49,666 nucleotides of DNA from Candidatus Gastranaerophilales bacterium (lineage in GTDB: Bacteria > Cyanobacteriota > Vampirovibrionia > Gastranaerophilales > Gastranaerophilaceae), in contig CALUQQ010000096.1 of assembly GCA_944322955.1 (NCBI GenBank), positions 1 to 49,666 of the forward strand. The letters run 5' to 3'. Position numbers and translations under genes: made by a program. The notes under the pieces are model-generated. The model was not told where the DNA came from. It did no database searches and worked only from the letters and a program-made list of their open reading frames with translations. Below are positions 8,103 to 15,980 of this stretch, piece by piece. How positions within the stretch are numbered: the stretch's first letter is position 1; each line of letters opens with the position of its first letter.

Positions 8103-9668
8103 ATGGCATTTAAAACTATATTATCAAATATGTTAATCAAAAAAAGCCCCGATGAATTAATTGCGGTAAGCAAAAAATCAGAGCTGAAAAAGACTTTGAA
8201 TGTTTTTGATCTTATTGTAATCGGTATCGGAGCGGTTGTCGGAACAGGAATTTTTACGATAATCGGAAGCGCTATACAAGGCGGTCCAGAAGGTGTCGGT
8301 GCCGGTCCTGCGATTATAATTTCAATGGTTCTTGCGGCGATCGCGTGTGTGTTTTCGGCATTGTGTTATTCCGAGATTGCTGCTATGATTCCTGTTGCGG
8401 GAAGTGCTTATACTTATACTTATGCAACTATGGGCGAATTTATGGCGTGGATGGTCGGCTGGATTTTGATGCTCGAATATGCTATCGGAAATATTACGGT
8501 TGCGTGTGCCTGGACTGGTTATCTCGCTCAATTTTTGAAAGGATTTAAGCATATTTTGCCGCATTTTGTGACAAATTTTCCTTTGTGGCTCAGAAATGAT
8601 TACAGGTATATGTTTGCATTTTGTGATAAATACGGGCTTGATCCGCATAGTCAAATGCCGTTTATATTTGATAAAATTCCTGTTGCAATAAATCTTCCGG
8701 CAATGTTTATAGTGCTTGTTTTGACCTTGCTTTTGATAAGAGGGGTTAAAGAATCCACACGTGTGGCAAGTATTATGGTCGGGATAAACATGTTTATGAT
8801 TATTTCGTTTATTGTTGTCGGGTCGTTTTATGTAAAGCCTGAAAACTGGGTCCCCTTTGCTCCGAACGGGTTTGAGGGCGTATTTATGGGGGCGTTTTTA
8901 ATTTTCTTTGCGTATATAGGTTTTGATGCAATATCAACAACGGCAGAAGAAACAGAGAATCCGCAGAGAGATTTGCCTATTGCGATTTTGGGCACATTGA
9001 TATTGTGTACGGTTTTGTATGTTCTTGTGGCTTTGGTTTTAACGGGAACAGTACCCTTGCATCATATTGATACTCAGGCGCCGATTGCCCATGCTATGCG
9101 AATGATTGGCAAAGACTGGTTCGCAGGGCTTTTATCCGTCGGGGCGTTGTGTGCTTTGACATCTGTTCTTTTGATTTATCAATTGGGTACTACAAGAATT
9201 CTTTACGCTATGAGCAGGGACAGATTTTTGCCTAAATCATTGAGATTAATCCACAGAAAATACAGAACTCCGCATGTTTTGACGTGGATTTCCGGAATTG
9301 TTGTTATAATTTGTGCTTTGTTTATGGATTTGAGTATATCAGCTGAATTGTGTAACTTCGGAACATTTACGTCATTTATCATAATTTGTATTGCCGTATT
9401 GATTTTAAGGAAAACGGATCCTGATCGTCTGAGACCCTTTAAGGTGCCTTTTTCTCCGTTATTTCCTATACTTGGAATAATTACGTGCGGCGGGTTGATG
9501 GTTTATTCAATGAAATTTTTAACTACATCATCATTGTATTTCCCGTTGTGGTTGTTGATTGGGTTATTGATATATGCCGGGTACGGATATAATCAAAAAC
9601 GTTTGGAAGAAAAAGCAAAACTTATGCGTTCGGCTAAGATTATGAAACTTGATAAAGTGGAAAAGTGA
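8103..9668 (+). CDS. APC-superfamily cationic amino acid transporter (copy 2)
   Basis: A 521-residue paralogue of the preceding gene, colinear with it along the whole length: GIGAVVGTGIFTIIG in TM1, SMVLAAIACVFSALCYSEIA, VAGSAYTYTYATMGEF, FFAYIGFDAISTTAEE and RPFKVPFSPLFP. The main differences lie in the extracellular loop after TM4 (about residues 150-200), where this copy has a longer charged insertion. The ATG abuts the TAG of copy 1 with no intervening base. A tandem gene duplication is the simplest origin; the diverged loop suggests different substrates. It ends 17 bases from the stop of the convergent PHP gene. Confidence 0.92.
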   Translation: MAFKTILSNMLIKKSPDELIAVSKKSELKKTLNVFDLIVIGIGAVVGTGIFTIIGSAIQGGPEGVGAGPAIIISMVLAAIACVFSALCYSEIAAMIPVAGSAYTYTYATMGEFMAWMVGWILMLEYAIGNITVACAWTGYLAQFLKGFKHILPHFVTNFPLWLRNDYRYMFAFCDKYGLDPHSQMPFIFDKIPVAINLPAMFIVLVLTLLLIRGVKESTRVASIMVGINMFMIISFIVVGSFYVKPENWVPFAPNGFEGVFMGAFLIFFAYIGFDAISTTAEETENPQRDLPIAILGTLILCTVLYVLVALVLTGTVPLHHIDTQAPIAHAMRMIGKDWFAGLLSVGALCALTSVLLIYQLGTTRILYAMSRDRFLPKSLRLIHRKYRTPHVLTWISGIVVIICALFMDLSISAELCNFGTFTSFIIICIAVLILRKTDPDRLRPFKVPFSPLFPILGIITCGGLMVYSMKFLTTSSLYFPLWLLIGLLIYAGYGYNQKRLEEKAKLMRSAKIMKLDKVEK

Positions 9669-9685
9669 CTATAAGTATTGGCTTT

Positions 9686-10309
9686 TTATAAAATTTCGCC
9701 GTGAAGGTCAGTTCCGCCGGTCATTATAAGATCGTATTTTTCGGCGGCTTTTTTAACAGCGGCTACCGTATGGAATTTAATTATGCCTCTGTGGCGTTCA
9801 TAGGGGTAAAAAACTTCCGCACCGTCAAGTCCGAGCGATTTTAATTTTTTAAAAAAACTGTCGAGGCTGAGCGCCCAGCAGCATGCCGGGTGTGCAATGA
9901 CGGCAATCCCGCCGGATGCGTGAATTGCTTCAATAAGTTTTTTGATGTCGCGTTTTGCAAAAATGCGAATTATATCAAGCTCTGTTTCTTTTTTTGATTT
10001 AGCGAGAAAAGGTTTCAATTCATCCGAATTCACGTCGATTCCGTACGCCAGAAGATGCATAAACACATACCCGCACCACACATCAAATTCAACAGAGGGG
10101 ATAACGTTATCGGGAATAGGATTTTCAAGATATCCTTCAATTGTGTTATGATCGGAAATAGCAATCGCCTTATATCCGTCAGCCTGCCGTACAAGTGACG
10201 CAAAGTCACCGGCACCGTCTGAATAGGTTGTGTGGATATGCAAATTTACTCTGTGGAATTTATAATCTTCTTCTGTAAAACTTTTTATTAATTCTTTGTA
10301 ATCTATCAT
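9686..10309 (-). CDS. PHP-domain phosphoesterase
   Basis: A metal-dependent phosphoesterase of the PHP superfamily, 207 residues from the ATG at 10309. Metal ligands are visible in order: HIHTTYSDG (His24, His26, Asp31), ISDHNTIEG (Asp53, His54), the glutamate of PSVEFD, the histidine of VIAHPACC and the final GTDLHG. The family includes histidinol phosphatase, TrpH/YciV-type oligoribonucleases and polymerase-associated domains; the short size and motif set fit a stand-alone TrpH-like enzyme, but the substrate is open. In-frame starts upstream (10348, 10351) run into the ribosome site and promoter space of the divergent gene, so I reject them. Confidence 0.85.
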   Translation of the reverse strand: MIDYKELIKSFTEEDYKFHRVNLHIHTTYSDGAGDFASLVRQADGYKAIAISDHNTIEGYLENPIPDNVIPSVEFDVWCGYVFMHLLAYGIDVNSDELKPFLAKSKKETELDIIRIFAKRDIKKLIEAIHASGGIAVIAHPACCWALSLDSFFKKLKSLGLDGAEVFYPYERHRGIIKFHTVAAVKKAAEKYDLIMTGGTDLHGEIL

Positions 10310-10361
10310 TGTTTTTTTAAACTTATTTGTAATAAAATTATTATACATCAAAGGAGAAAAT

Positions 10362-11264
10362 ATGGCGAAATTTAAAACAAAAGATAGTATTTGGTATGTT
10401 TTGGGCGAGGGGTTGAAGATTTATTTTACGAATTTTTTAAAATTTACGCAGTACATGCTTTTTCCTGTTTTCGGACAGATAATCGGAATTCTGTTGATTT
10501 TTGGTTTGTCGGGCTGGTTTACGGCGTCGCTTCCTTATCTAACGGAGGAACATGAATTTTTGAATAATTTTACGACTGTGACTTTATGTCTTGTGCTTTT
10601 AACTTTGCCGGGATTTGCAGTATTTTTAAAAGCGTTTTGGGATTTTCTGGTGGCATATGTTGCGTTGAATTCTATGACGGAGGCTGTCATAACAACCGGA
10701 AGGCTGTATGACTTTAAAGCACATAATCAGGTTGTGACAACACGTATGGGAAGTTTTATTATTTTGCTTCTTATAATAAGTATTTTGTCGTTAATCGCAA
10801 TTAACCCTTTGTTCTGGGTTTTGGGATTAATCTTTTTTATTTATTTTATACTTGTGTTTCAGATATTTACGTTTGAAGCTGAAGCTGGTGTTACCGGATG
10901 TTTTAAACGCAGTTTTAATCTGATAAAAGGGAATTTTGCCAGAACATTTATGATTATGGCAATTTTGACTTTGATTTCGCATTATCTGATAAATTTGGGA
11001 GCTGCTGCATTAATAGATGTAATACGGCTGGGTGATTTTTTAAGAGGAATTTTTGAGAATTGGGCATCAACTCTCCCTTTGAGTGAAATTAATCGTATGC
11101 TTGAATATTTCAGACTTCAGACAATAACACCTTTGACTGTGGCAAAAGAAATTCTTGCATCTGGTGTGTTGTTTACGGCTGCGGGGCTGACGCTTCCTAT
11201 GAGATGTGTTTGCTGGACTTTGTGGTACAAAAATTTATCATGTAAAAAATCCGAAAAAAAATAA
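10362..11264 (+). CDS. Multi-pass membrane protein, unknown
   Basis: A 300-residue protein with about six hydrophobic segments (roughly residues 31-52, 70-97, 130-150, 150-168, 195-220 and 265-285). The stretch AEAGVTGCFKRSFNLIKGNFARTFMI resembles the loop seen in the glycerophosphodiester phosphodiesterase membrane-domain and DUF975-like families of integral proteins, where a Lys/Arg-rich segment precedes a membrane helix. No catalytic motif is seen. AAGGAG lies seven bases before the ATG. Two bases separate it from the next ORF, so it heads a group ending in rph. Confidence 0.7.
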   Translation: MAKFKTKDSIWYVLGEGLKIYFTNFLKFTQYMLFPVFGQIIGILLIFGLSGWFTASLPYLTEEHEFLNNFTTVTLCLVLLTLPGFAVFLKAFWDFLVAYVALNSMTEAVITTGRLYDFKAHNQVVTTRMGSFIILLLIISILSLIAINPLFWVLGLIFFIYFILVFQIFTFEAEAGVTGCFKRSFNLIKGNFARTFMIMAILTLISHYLINLGAAALIDVIRLGDFLRGIFENWASTLPLSEINRMLEYFRLQTITPLTVAKEILASGVLFTAAGLTLPMRCVCWTLWYKNLSCKKSEKK

Positions 11265-11266
11265 TA

Positions 11267-11494
11267 ATGTTTATATGTAAAAATTGTAAATCAGTTGATA
11301 AATTTGAATTAATGTTTGCGCCTGATTATAAGGGCGGCAAACATTTTGAACAGCGTTATAACGCAAAAAACGAGATTGAAATTACTGTTGATGGTTACAC
11401 ATTTGTTCCAGATTTACGTTTTATGAACGATTGTGCTGTATGCAGATATTGCGGACAAATTTATATGTGGGATTATGAGAGGATAAATATATGA
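11267..11494 (+). CDS. Small zinc-ribbon-like protein, unknown
   Basis: A 75-residue protein with two CxxC knuckles at its ends: CKNC (4-7) and CRYC (61-64, following an extra cysteine in DCAVC). Between them lies an acidic, beta-rich stretch ending in TVDGYTFVPDLRF. The arrangement suggests one structural zinc site. It starts two bases after the membrane-protein stop and overlaps rph in an ATGA, so it is embedded in the operon. I do not recognise the family. Confidence 0.65.
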   Translation: MFICKNCKSVDKFELMFAPDYKGGKHFEQRYNAKNEIEITVDGYTFVPDLRFMNDCAVCRYCGQIYMWDYERINI

Positions 11495-12183
11495 GAGAAA
11501 ACAGAAAAAACAACGAAACCCGTGAAATCAAATTTACACACGGATACACAAAACACGCACCAGGTTCAATTCTTGCTGAATTCGGCGATACAAAAGTAAT
11601 TGTGACAGCATCGGTTGACCGGGCAAAACCCAAATGGATGGAAAAAGATGACCCCAGAGGCTGGGTTACGGCGGAATATTCCCTTTTGCCGTCATCTACA
11701 AATACGCGCTGTCAGAGAGAACGTACAAAAATTTCCGGCCGTACTCAGGAAATCCAGCGGCTTATCGGCAGAAGCCTCAGAGCTTCTGTTGATTTAACTA
11801 AAATGCCGGATTTGACAATAACTATCGACGCAGATGTAATTCAGGCTGACGGAGGAACACGCACCGCAAGTATTTGCGGAGGTTTCCTGGCGCTAAAAGA
11901 CGCTGTTGAAAAGCTTCTCATGGACGGTACATTGAATGAAAATCCGATAATTGAGCCTGTTGCGGCTATTTCGGCAGGAATTATCGAGGGAGACGTAAGA
12001 CTTGATTTGAATTATGCAGAAGATTCTCACGCTCAGGTAGATTCAAATGTCGTTTTGACAAAAAGCGGCAAAATTATTGAATTTCAGACTACTGCTGAAG
12101 GTGAACCTTATGAGTATGATAAAATGTTACAAATTTTTCAAATTGCTAAAAAAGGTATTGACGAAATTATTGCAAAATACTAA
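11491..12183 (+). CDS. rph: Ribonuclease PH
   Basis: A phosphorolytic 3'-to-5' exoribonuclease that trims tRNA 3' ends, 230 residues. Signatures: GDTKVIVTASVDRAKP, RGWVTAEYSLLPSSTNTR, SGRTQEIQRLIGRSLRASVD, and DADVIQADGGTRTASICGGF with the catalytic acidic residues; DLNYAEDSHAQVDSNVVLT completes the second half of the RNase PH fold. Its presence makes sense here because the tRNA genes in this window do not encode CCA. The ATG is coupled to the preceding small ORF, and the 3' end contains the promoter of the next gene. Confidence 0.95.
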   Translation: MRENRKNNETREIKFTHGYTKHAPGSILAEFGDTKVIVTASVDRAKPKWMEKDDPRGWVTAEYSLLPSSTNTRCQRERTKISGRTQEIQRLIGRSLRASVDLTKMPDLTITIDADVIQADGGTRTASICGGFLALKDAVEKLLMDGTLNENPIIEPVAAISAGIIEGDVRLDLNYAEDSHAQVDSNVVLTKSGKIIEFQTTAEGEPYEYDKMLQIFQIAKKGIDEIIAKY

Positions 12184-12198
12184 AAATATTGTTATAAT
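12170..12198 (+). promoter_or_regulatory. Strong promoter for the secreted coiled-coil pair
   Basis: TTGCAA (12170-12175), 17 bases, then TATAAT (12193-12198) preceded by TGT, making an extended -10 TGTTATAAT. It lies over the 3' end of rph. Start near 12205, leader about 15 bases with AAAGG. Confidence 0.7.
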
Positions 12199-12219
12199 TT
12201 TAATAAGAAAGGTTGGTTT

Positions 12220-12519
12220 ATGAAAAAAAATCTGGTAGTTTTAATGGCGGTTATAATATTTGCTATGCCTGCGTTTGCAGCTGGCAACCCTATAACTTCT
12301 TTTTTTGACAGGCTCTGGAAATTTAATGACGATGTAAATACCAAAATTGACAATATTCAGGCTAAAAATGAGGCGCAGCAGCGTAAATATGAACAGAAAA
12401 AAGCTGAGCGCGAACAAAAAATTTTGGAGGAACAAAAAAAACGTCAGGAAATTTATGAAGCTAACCAGAAACGTTTAGAGGAAAAGAAAGAGCAGTTGCG
12501 AATACTGCTTGAAGAATAA
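12220..12519 (+). CDS. Small secreted coiled-coil protein A
   Basis: A 99-residue protein with a clear signal peptide (hydrophobic core VVLMAVIIFAMPAFAAG, cleavage likely after residue 20 or 21). The mature part starts with a hydrophobic NPITSFFDRLWKF and then becomes one long charged alpha-helix rich in Lys, Glu and Gln (about residues 40-99), reading as a coiled coil. Function unknown; a periplasmic or surface structural role is possible. The next gene encodes a similar protein 11 bases later, so the two are likely an ancient duplication. Transcribed from the promoter at 12170-12198. Confidence 0.8.
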   Translation: MKKNLVVLMAVIIFAMPAFAAGNPITSFFDRLWKFNDDVNTKIDNIQAKNEAQQRKYEQKKAEREQKILEEQKKRQEIYEANQKRLEEKKEQLRILLEE

Positions 12520-12530
12520 AGGAGAAATTT

Positions 12531-12836
12531 ATGAAAAAAACATTGATTGCATCATTTGTTATTATGTTTGCAGCAACAGGCGCTTTTGCAGGTCCTTTAG
12601 GTGATTGGGCGCAGCAGACAACTGACAAAATAAATCAAAAAGAAGCTGAAATGCAGCAAAAACAAGACGCTTATCAGAAACAGCAGGAAGCAGAAAGACT
12701 TGAAAGACAAAAAAAACTCGAAGCTGCAAAACTTGAACGCGAAAGACAGCAGGCTGAACAACAAAAAAAACGTGAAGCTGCTCAAAAGAAAATCGAACAT
12801 AAAAAACAACTTTGGAATGAATTAATCAATGACTAA
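12531..12836 (+). CDS. Small secreted coiled-coil protein B
   Basis: A 101-residue paralogue of the preceding gene by architecture: signal peptide (core LIASFVIMFAATGAFA), a short GPLGDWAQQTTDKIN segment, then a charged helix of Gln/Lys/Glu repeats (QKQ, ERQKKLEAAKLERERQQAE) to the C-terminus. No cysteine and no enzyme motif. AAAGGAG precedes the ATG. An intrinsic terminator begins immediately after its stop, defining the end of a two-gene transcript. Confidence 0.8.
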   Translation: MKKTLIASFVIMFAATGAFAGPLGDWAQQTTDKINQKEAEMQQKQDAYQKQQEAERLERQKKLEAAKLERERQQAEQQKKREAAQKKIEHKKQLWNELIND

Positions 12837-12867
12837 TAAAAAAAGCCTGCCGCGTGCAGGCTTTTTT
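12837..12867 (+). terminator. Intrinsic terminator after the coiled-coil pair
   Basis: Perfect inverted repeat: AAAAAAGCCTGC, loop CGCGT, GCAGGCTTTTTT, ending in a run of T. Confidence 0.92.
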
Positions 12868-12868
12868 G

Positions 12869-12877
12869 TGCTAAAAT
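12869..12877 (+). promoter_or_regulatory. Extended -10 placed six bases before the ilvB ATG
   Basis: TGCTAAAAT followed by six bases and ATG at 12884. It starts right after the terminator hairpin, which leaves no room for a -35 of normal type. Suggests a leaderless message. Confidence 0.5.
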
Positions 12878-12883
12878 TTGATT

Positions 12884-14506
12884 ATGGATAATATTGTAAA
12901 AACAAAAACACTCTCAGGTGCCGAAATTATAGTTAAAACTTTGCAAACTCTCGGGGTTGAAAAGATTTTCGGCTATCCGGGCGGTATAGTTTTGAAAATA
13001 TACGATGAACTTTATAAGCAAAATGTTATACAGCATATTCTTGTCCGTCACGAACAGGCAGCAGTGCATGCTGCAGAGGGCTATGCAAGAGTAAGCGGTA
13101 AAGCCGGTGTGGTACTTGTAACATCTGGTCCCGGTGCAACAAATACTGTGTCAGGAATTGTAAATGCCTATCTCGACGGGGCACCGCTCGTGGTTTTGAC
13201 AGGTCAGGTTACGGCGGATTTAATCGGCAAAGACGCTTTTCAGGAGGCCGATATCTGCGATATTACACGTTCCTGCACTAAAAAAGTTTATCAGGTCAAA
13301 TCGGTCAAAGAACTTGAAGAAACGCTTTATGACGCATTTAATACAGCAATGTCAGGTAAAAAAGGCCCTGTGGTTGTTGATTTAGCAAAAAATATTCTCT
13401 ATGAATACGTCGAAGTTACGGGCAGAGTTACTGGAGCAAAAATGTCTGATGTAATTCCGGATGTAACGAATATTTTAAAAGAGTTAACCGAGGTAAAACG
13501 ACCCGTAATCGTGACCGGCGGCGGGGCTAAAGATGCTTATAAAGAGGTCAGAGCGCTTAACAAAATCTTGAATTTCCCTGTCGTTACAACCATGATGGGG
13601 ATTGGTGTTTACCCTTCAGATGATGAAAATTACTTTGGCATGATTGGAATTTTCGGCGACAGAGCTGCAAATGCCATTGTTAAAGAAAGTGATTTAATTT
13701 TTTCAATCGGCGCAAGATTTAATGACAGAATTACCTGTTGTTTTGAAAAAGAAGATTTAGAGAAAAAATTTATTCAGCTTGACATAAATGAGCGGGAAAT
13801 TTCGCGCGTAATCAAGGCTCACGACTTTATTACGGGCGATGCCAAAATTGTTTTGTCTGAAATGATTAAGACGCTTGAAAAAGGCGGCATTTCGGTTTCA
13901 GCCGGATGGGGTGATACGGAAAAATTCCGTGCTTTGAATATTAAACGTGAAGCCAAAAACAACATGCTGCAGTCTTTTGAGGTTATGCGAGAATTGGACA
14001 ATTTTATCAGAGGAAAAGATTATGTCATCACAACGGAAGTCGGGCAGCACCAGCTCTGGGCTGCACAGAATATGCATTTTTCTAAGCCGGGAAAATTTTT
14101 GACATCTGGAGGCTCAGGAACTATGGGATTTGGGTTCCCTGCGGCTGTCGGAGCAAGTATTTATGACATGTCAAAACCTGTCGTATGCATTGCAGGCGAC
14201 GGCTCTTTTCAGATGAATATTCAGGAGCTTGCAACCTGCAGGGATTACGATTTGCCCGTAAAAATATTGATACTTAACAACGGCTATCTGGGCATGGTTC
14301 GTCAATTGCAGGAAAAACAATGCGGCGGCAGGTATTTTGAAACTAAAATTTCTAATCCTGATTTTATGAAAATCGCTGAAAGTTACGGTATTAAAGGGTA
14401 TCGCGTCAATAACCGCAGTGAAATCCTGCCTGCATTAGAAAAAGCTTTTGCTGACAGAAAAACTTGTATTATTGAATTTATTGTTGAACCGATGGAAGTA
14501 TTGTAA
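12884..14506 (+). CDS. ilvB: Acetolactate synthase large subunit
   Basis: A thiamine-diphosphate enzyme that condenses two pyruvates, or pyruvate and 2-oxobutyrate, in branched-chain amino acid synthesis. The 540-residue protein has all three ThDP-enzyme domains: GVEKIFGYPGG and the activating glutamate in RHEQAAVHAAEGYAR, the central FAD-like domain (VTGGGAKDA), and the C-terminal cofactor motif GDGSFQMN followed by ILNNGYLGMVRQ. No regulatory subunit gene (ilvN) follows; recR lies convergent directly after it. A large subunit without a neighbour ilvN may be biosynthetic with ilvN elsewhere, or catabolic. No Shine-Dalgarno is seen before either the ATG at 12884 or the TTG at 12878. Confidence 0.93.
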   Translation: MDNIVKTKTLSGAEIIVKTLQTLGVEKIFGYPGGIVLKIYDELYKQNVIQHILVRHEQAAVHAAEGYARVSGKAGVVLVTSGPGATNTVSGIVNAYLDGAPLVVLTGQVTADLIGKDAFQEADICDITRSCTKKVYQVKSVKELEETLYDAFNTAMSGKKGPVVVDLAKNILYEYVEVTGRVTGAKMSDVIPDVTNILKELTEVKRPVIVTGGGAKDAYKEVRALNKILNFPVVTTMMGIGVYPSDDENYFGMIGIFGDRAANAIVKESDLIFSIGARFNDRITCCFEKEDLEKKFIQLDINEREISRVIKAHDFITGDAKIVLSEMIKTLEKGGISVSAGWGDTEKFRALNIKREAKNNMLQSFEVMRELDNFIRGKDYVITTEVGQHQLWAAQNMHFSKPGKFLTSGGSGTMGFGFPAAVGASIYDMSKPVVCIAGDGSFQMNIQELATCRDYDLPVKILILNNGYLGMVRQLQEKQCGGRYFETKISNPDFMKIAESYGIKGYRVNNRSEILPALEKAFADRKTCIIEFIVEPMEVL

Positions 14507-15103
14507 TTACAATTCATGCCGGCCTTCAATTGCTCTGGCAAGTGTAATTTCATCGGCATATTCCAAATCCGCTCCGACAGGAAGACCGAAGGCTATTCTG
14601 GTAATTTTTATCCCGAATGGTTTTATTAATTTTGTCAGGTAAAGACTTGTTGCCTCGCCTTCCACTGACGGTGGAAGCGCAAGAATAATTTCCTGAATTT
14701 TGTCGTCTGTCAGCCGGCTTAATAGCTCTTTGATTCTGATATCGTCCGCGCCGATTCCGTCCATAGGCGATATTAGCCCCTGCAAAACGTGGTAAAGTCC
14801 TTTGTATTCGTTTGTTTTTTCGATTGCAATTAAGTCTTTGGTCTCGGCAACAACACAAATAGTCGTTTTGTCACGTGAGGCTGAGGTGCAAATTTCGCAA
14901 GGGCTTTCTGATGATATATTAAAGCAGATTTCGCAAGTTTTTGTATTTTGTTTTGCGTCAATCATTGCGCGTGCAAATTTTTCCACCTCAGAAATGGGCA
15001 TTCTCAAAAGATAAAACGCCATCCTCTGAGCTGATTTCGGCCCGATTGACGGAAATTTTTGAAAATGTTCTATTAAAGCTGCAATGGATTTCGGGTAAAT
15101 CAT
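14507..15103 (-). CDS. recR: Recombination mediator RecR
   Basis: Works with RecO (and RecF) to load RecA on gapped DNA. The 198-residue protein has the helix-hairpin-helix FPSIGPKSAQR (17-27), a four-cysteine zinc site (Cys57, Cys60, Cys69, Cys72) and a Toprim domain from about residue 80, ending in the family hallmark FGLPVGADLEYAD. Full length. Its ATG overlaps the stop of ybaB by one base (TAATG), the standard ybaB-recR pairing. Confidence 0.97.
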   Translation of the reverse strand: MIYPKSIAALIEHFQKFPSIGPKSAQRMAFYLLRMPISEVEKFARAMIDAKQNTKTCEICFNISSESPCEICTSASRDKTTICVVAETKDLIAIEKTNEYKGLYHVLQGLISPMDGIGADDIRIKELLSRLTDDKIQEIILALPPSVEGEATSLYLTKLIKPFGIKITRIAFGLPVGADLEYADEITLARAIEGRHEL

Positions 15104-15435
15104 TAGAACAGTCCCGGAATATTAAGTCCGCCTGTTACGGATTTCATTTTACTTTCCATTAAATCGGTAGCTCTCATGCTTGCCTGCAAAATTGCGGTTG
15201 TTACGATGTCTTCAATCATTTCAACCACTTCAGGATCAACTGATTCCGGATTGTCAGGATCAAGAGCTTCGGGTTTTAATTTGATTGATTTAAATCTGCC
15301 TTGTCCGTCACAGGTAACTACAACGGCTCCGCCTGCTGCTTCGCCTGTTACTTCAGTTTTTGCAAGTTCGTCCTGCGTTTCTTTTAATTTTTTTTGTAAA
15401 CTTTGTGCCTGTTTCATCATCTGCATTATGTTCAT
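15103..15435 (-). CDS. YbaB/EbfC nucleoid-associated protein
   Basis: A 110-residue DNA-binding dimer of the YbaB/EbfC family. The pattern is typical: MNIMQMMKQAQSLQKKLKETQDELAK, the strand-rich VTGEAAGGAVVVTCDGQGRFKSIKLKPEAL, and a helix ending in MKSVTGGLNIPGLF. GGAGGAG lies upstream of the ATG. It precedes and is coupled to recR, matching the common genomic pair. Confidence 0.95.
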   Translation of the reverse strand: MNIMQMMKQAQSLQKKLKETQDELAKTEVTGEAAGGAVVVTCDGQGRFKSIKLKPEALDPDNPESVDPEVVEMIEDIVTTAILQASMRATDLMESKMKSVTGGLNIPGLF

Positions 15436-15465
15436 ATTTTTCTCCTCCGCATTTATTGTTTTGAT

Positions 15466-15494
15466 ATTATAACATTTTTACACAAATAATGCAA
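15466..15494 (-). promoter_or_regulatory. Promoter of ybaB-recR
   Basis: On the minus strand TTGCAT (15494-15489), 17 bases, then TATAAT (15471-15466), preceded by TGT to give TGTTATAAT. Confidence 0.65.
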
Positions 15495-15597
15495 GAATGT
15501 TAAACAGGGTGAGGTTTCTGCGTAAACTTTGTGCAGATAACTCCTAAAATCCGCACAGGTGCTTGCATGTACTTTTGCGGCAAATTTTATTATTTTA

Positions 15598-15606
15598 TGT
15601 TATAAT
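15598..15606 (+). promoter_or_regulatory. Extended -10 of the rbfA operon
   Basis: TGTTATAAT, 21 bases before the rbfA ATG, with AAAGGAG in the leader. No matching -35 at 17 bases. Confidence 0.55.
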
Positions 15607-15627
15607 ATTTTTTAAAAGGAGAAAGTT

Positions 15628-15972
15628 ATGACATTAAGAAATGAACGAGTCAGAAAAGAACTTATGAGGGATATTTCGGATATTTTGCGTAAAGAAATCA
15701 GAGGTCTTTCAGGAGTTGTTTCTGTCGTGGATGTCGAGGTTTCTCATGACAATTCGTTTGCAAAGGTTATTTACAGCGTTTTGGGTTCGCCCGAGCAGGT
15801 TGAAAAATCAAAAGAAATTATTGAAAAAAGTACTCCAAAAATAAGATATGAAGTCGGTAAACGTATCAGATTAAGGCTTACGCCGGAACTGAAATTTGTT
15901 TACAGTGATTCTTTTGAAAAAGGTTCAAAAGTTACAGAAATTATTGACAAGATTTCCAGAGGGGAATTGTAA
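15628..15972 (+). CDS. rbfA: Ribosome-binding factor A
   Basis: A small-subunit assembly factor that binds 16S rRNA and is important at low temperature. The 114 residues match the KH-like RbfA fold: NERVRKELMRDISDILRKEI, then DVEVSHDNSFAKVIYSVLG, and the end RLRLTPELKFVYSDSFEKGSKV. First gene of an operon with truB eight bases downstream, a common bacterial association (rbfA-truB). Confidence 0.95.
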   Translation: MTLRNERVRKELMRDISDILRKEIRGLSGVVSVVDVEVSHDNSFAKVIYSVLGSPEQVEKSKEIIEKSTPKIRYEVGKRIRLRLTPELKFVYSDSFEKGSKVTEIIDKISRGEL

Positions 15973-15980
15973 ATACTATT

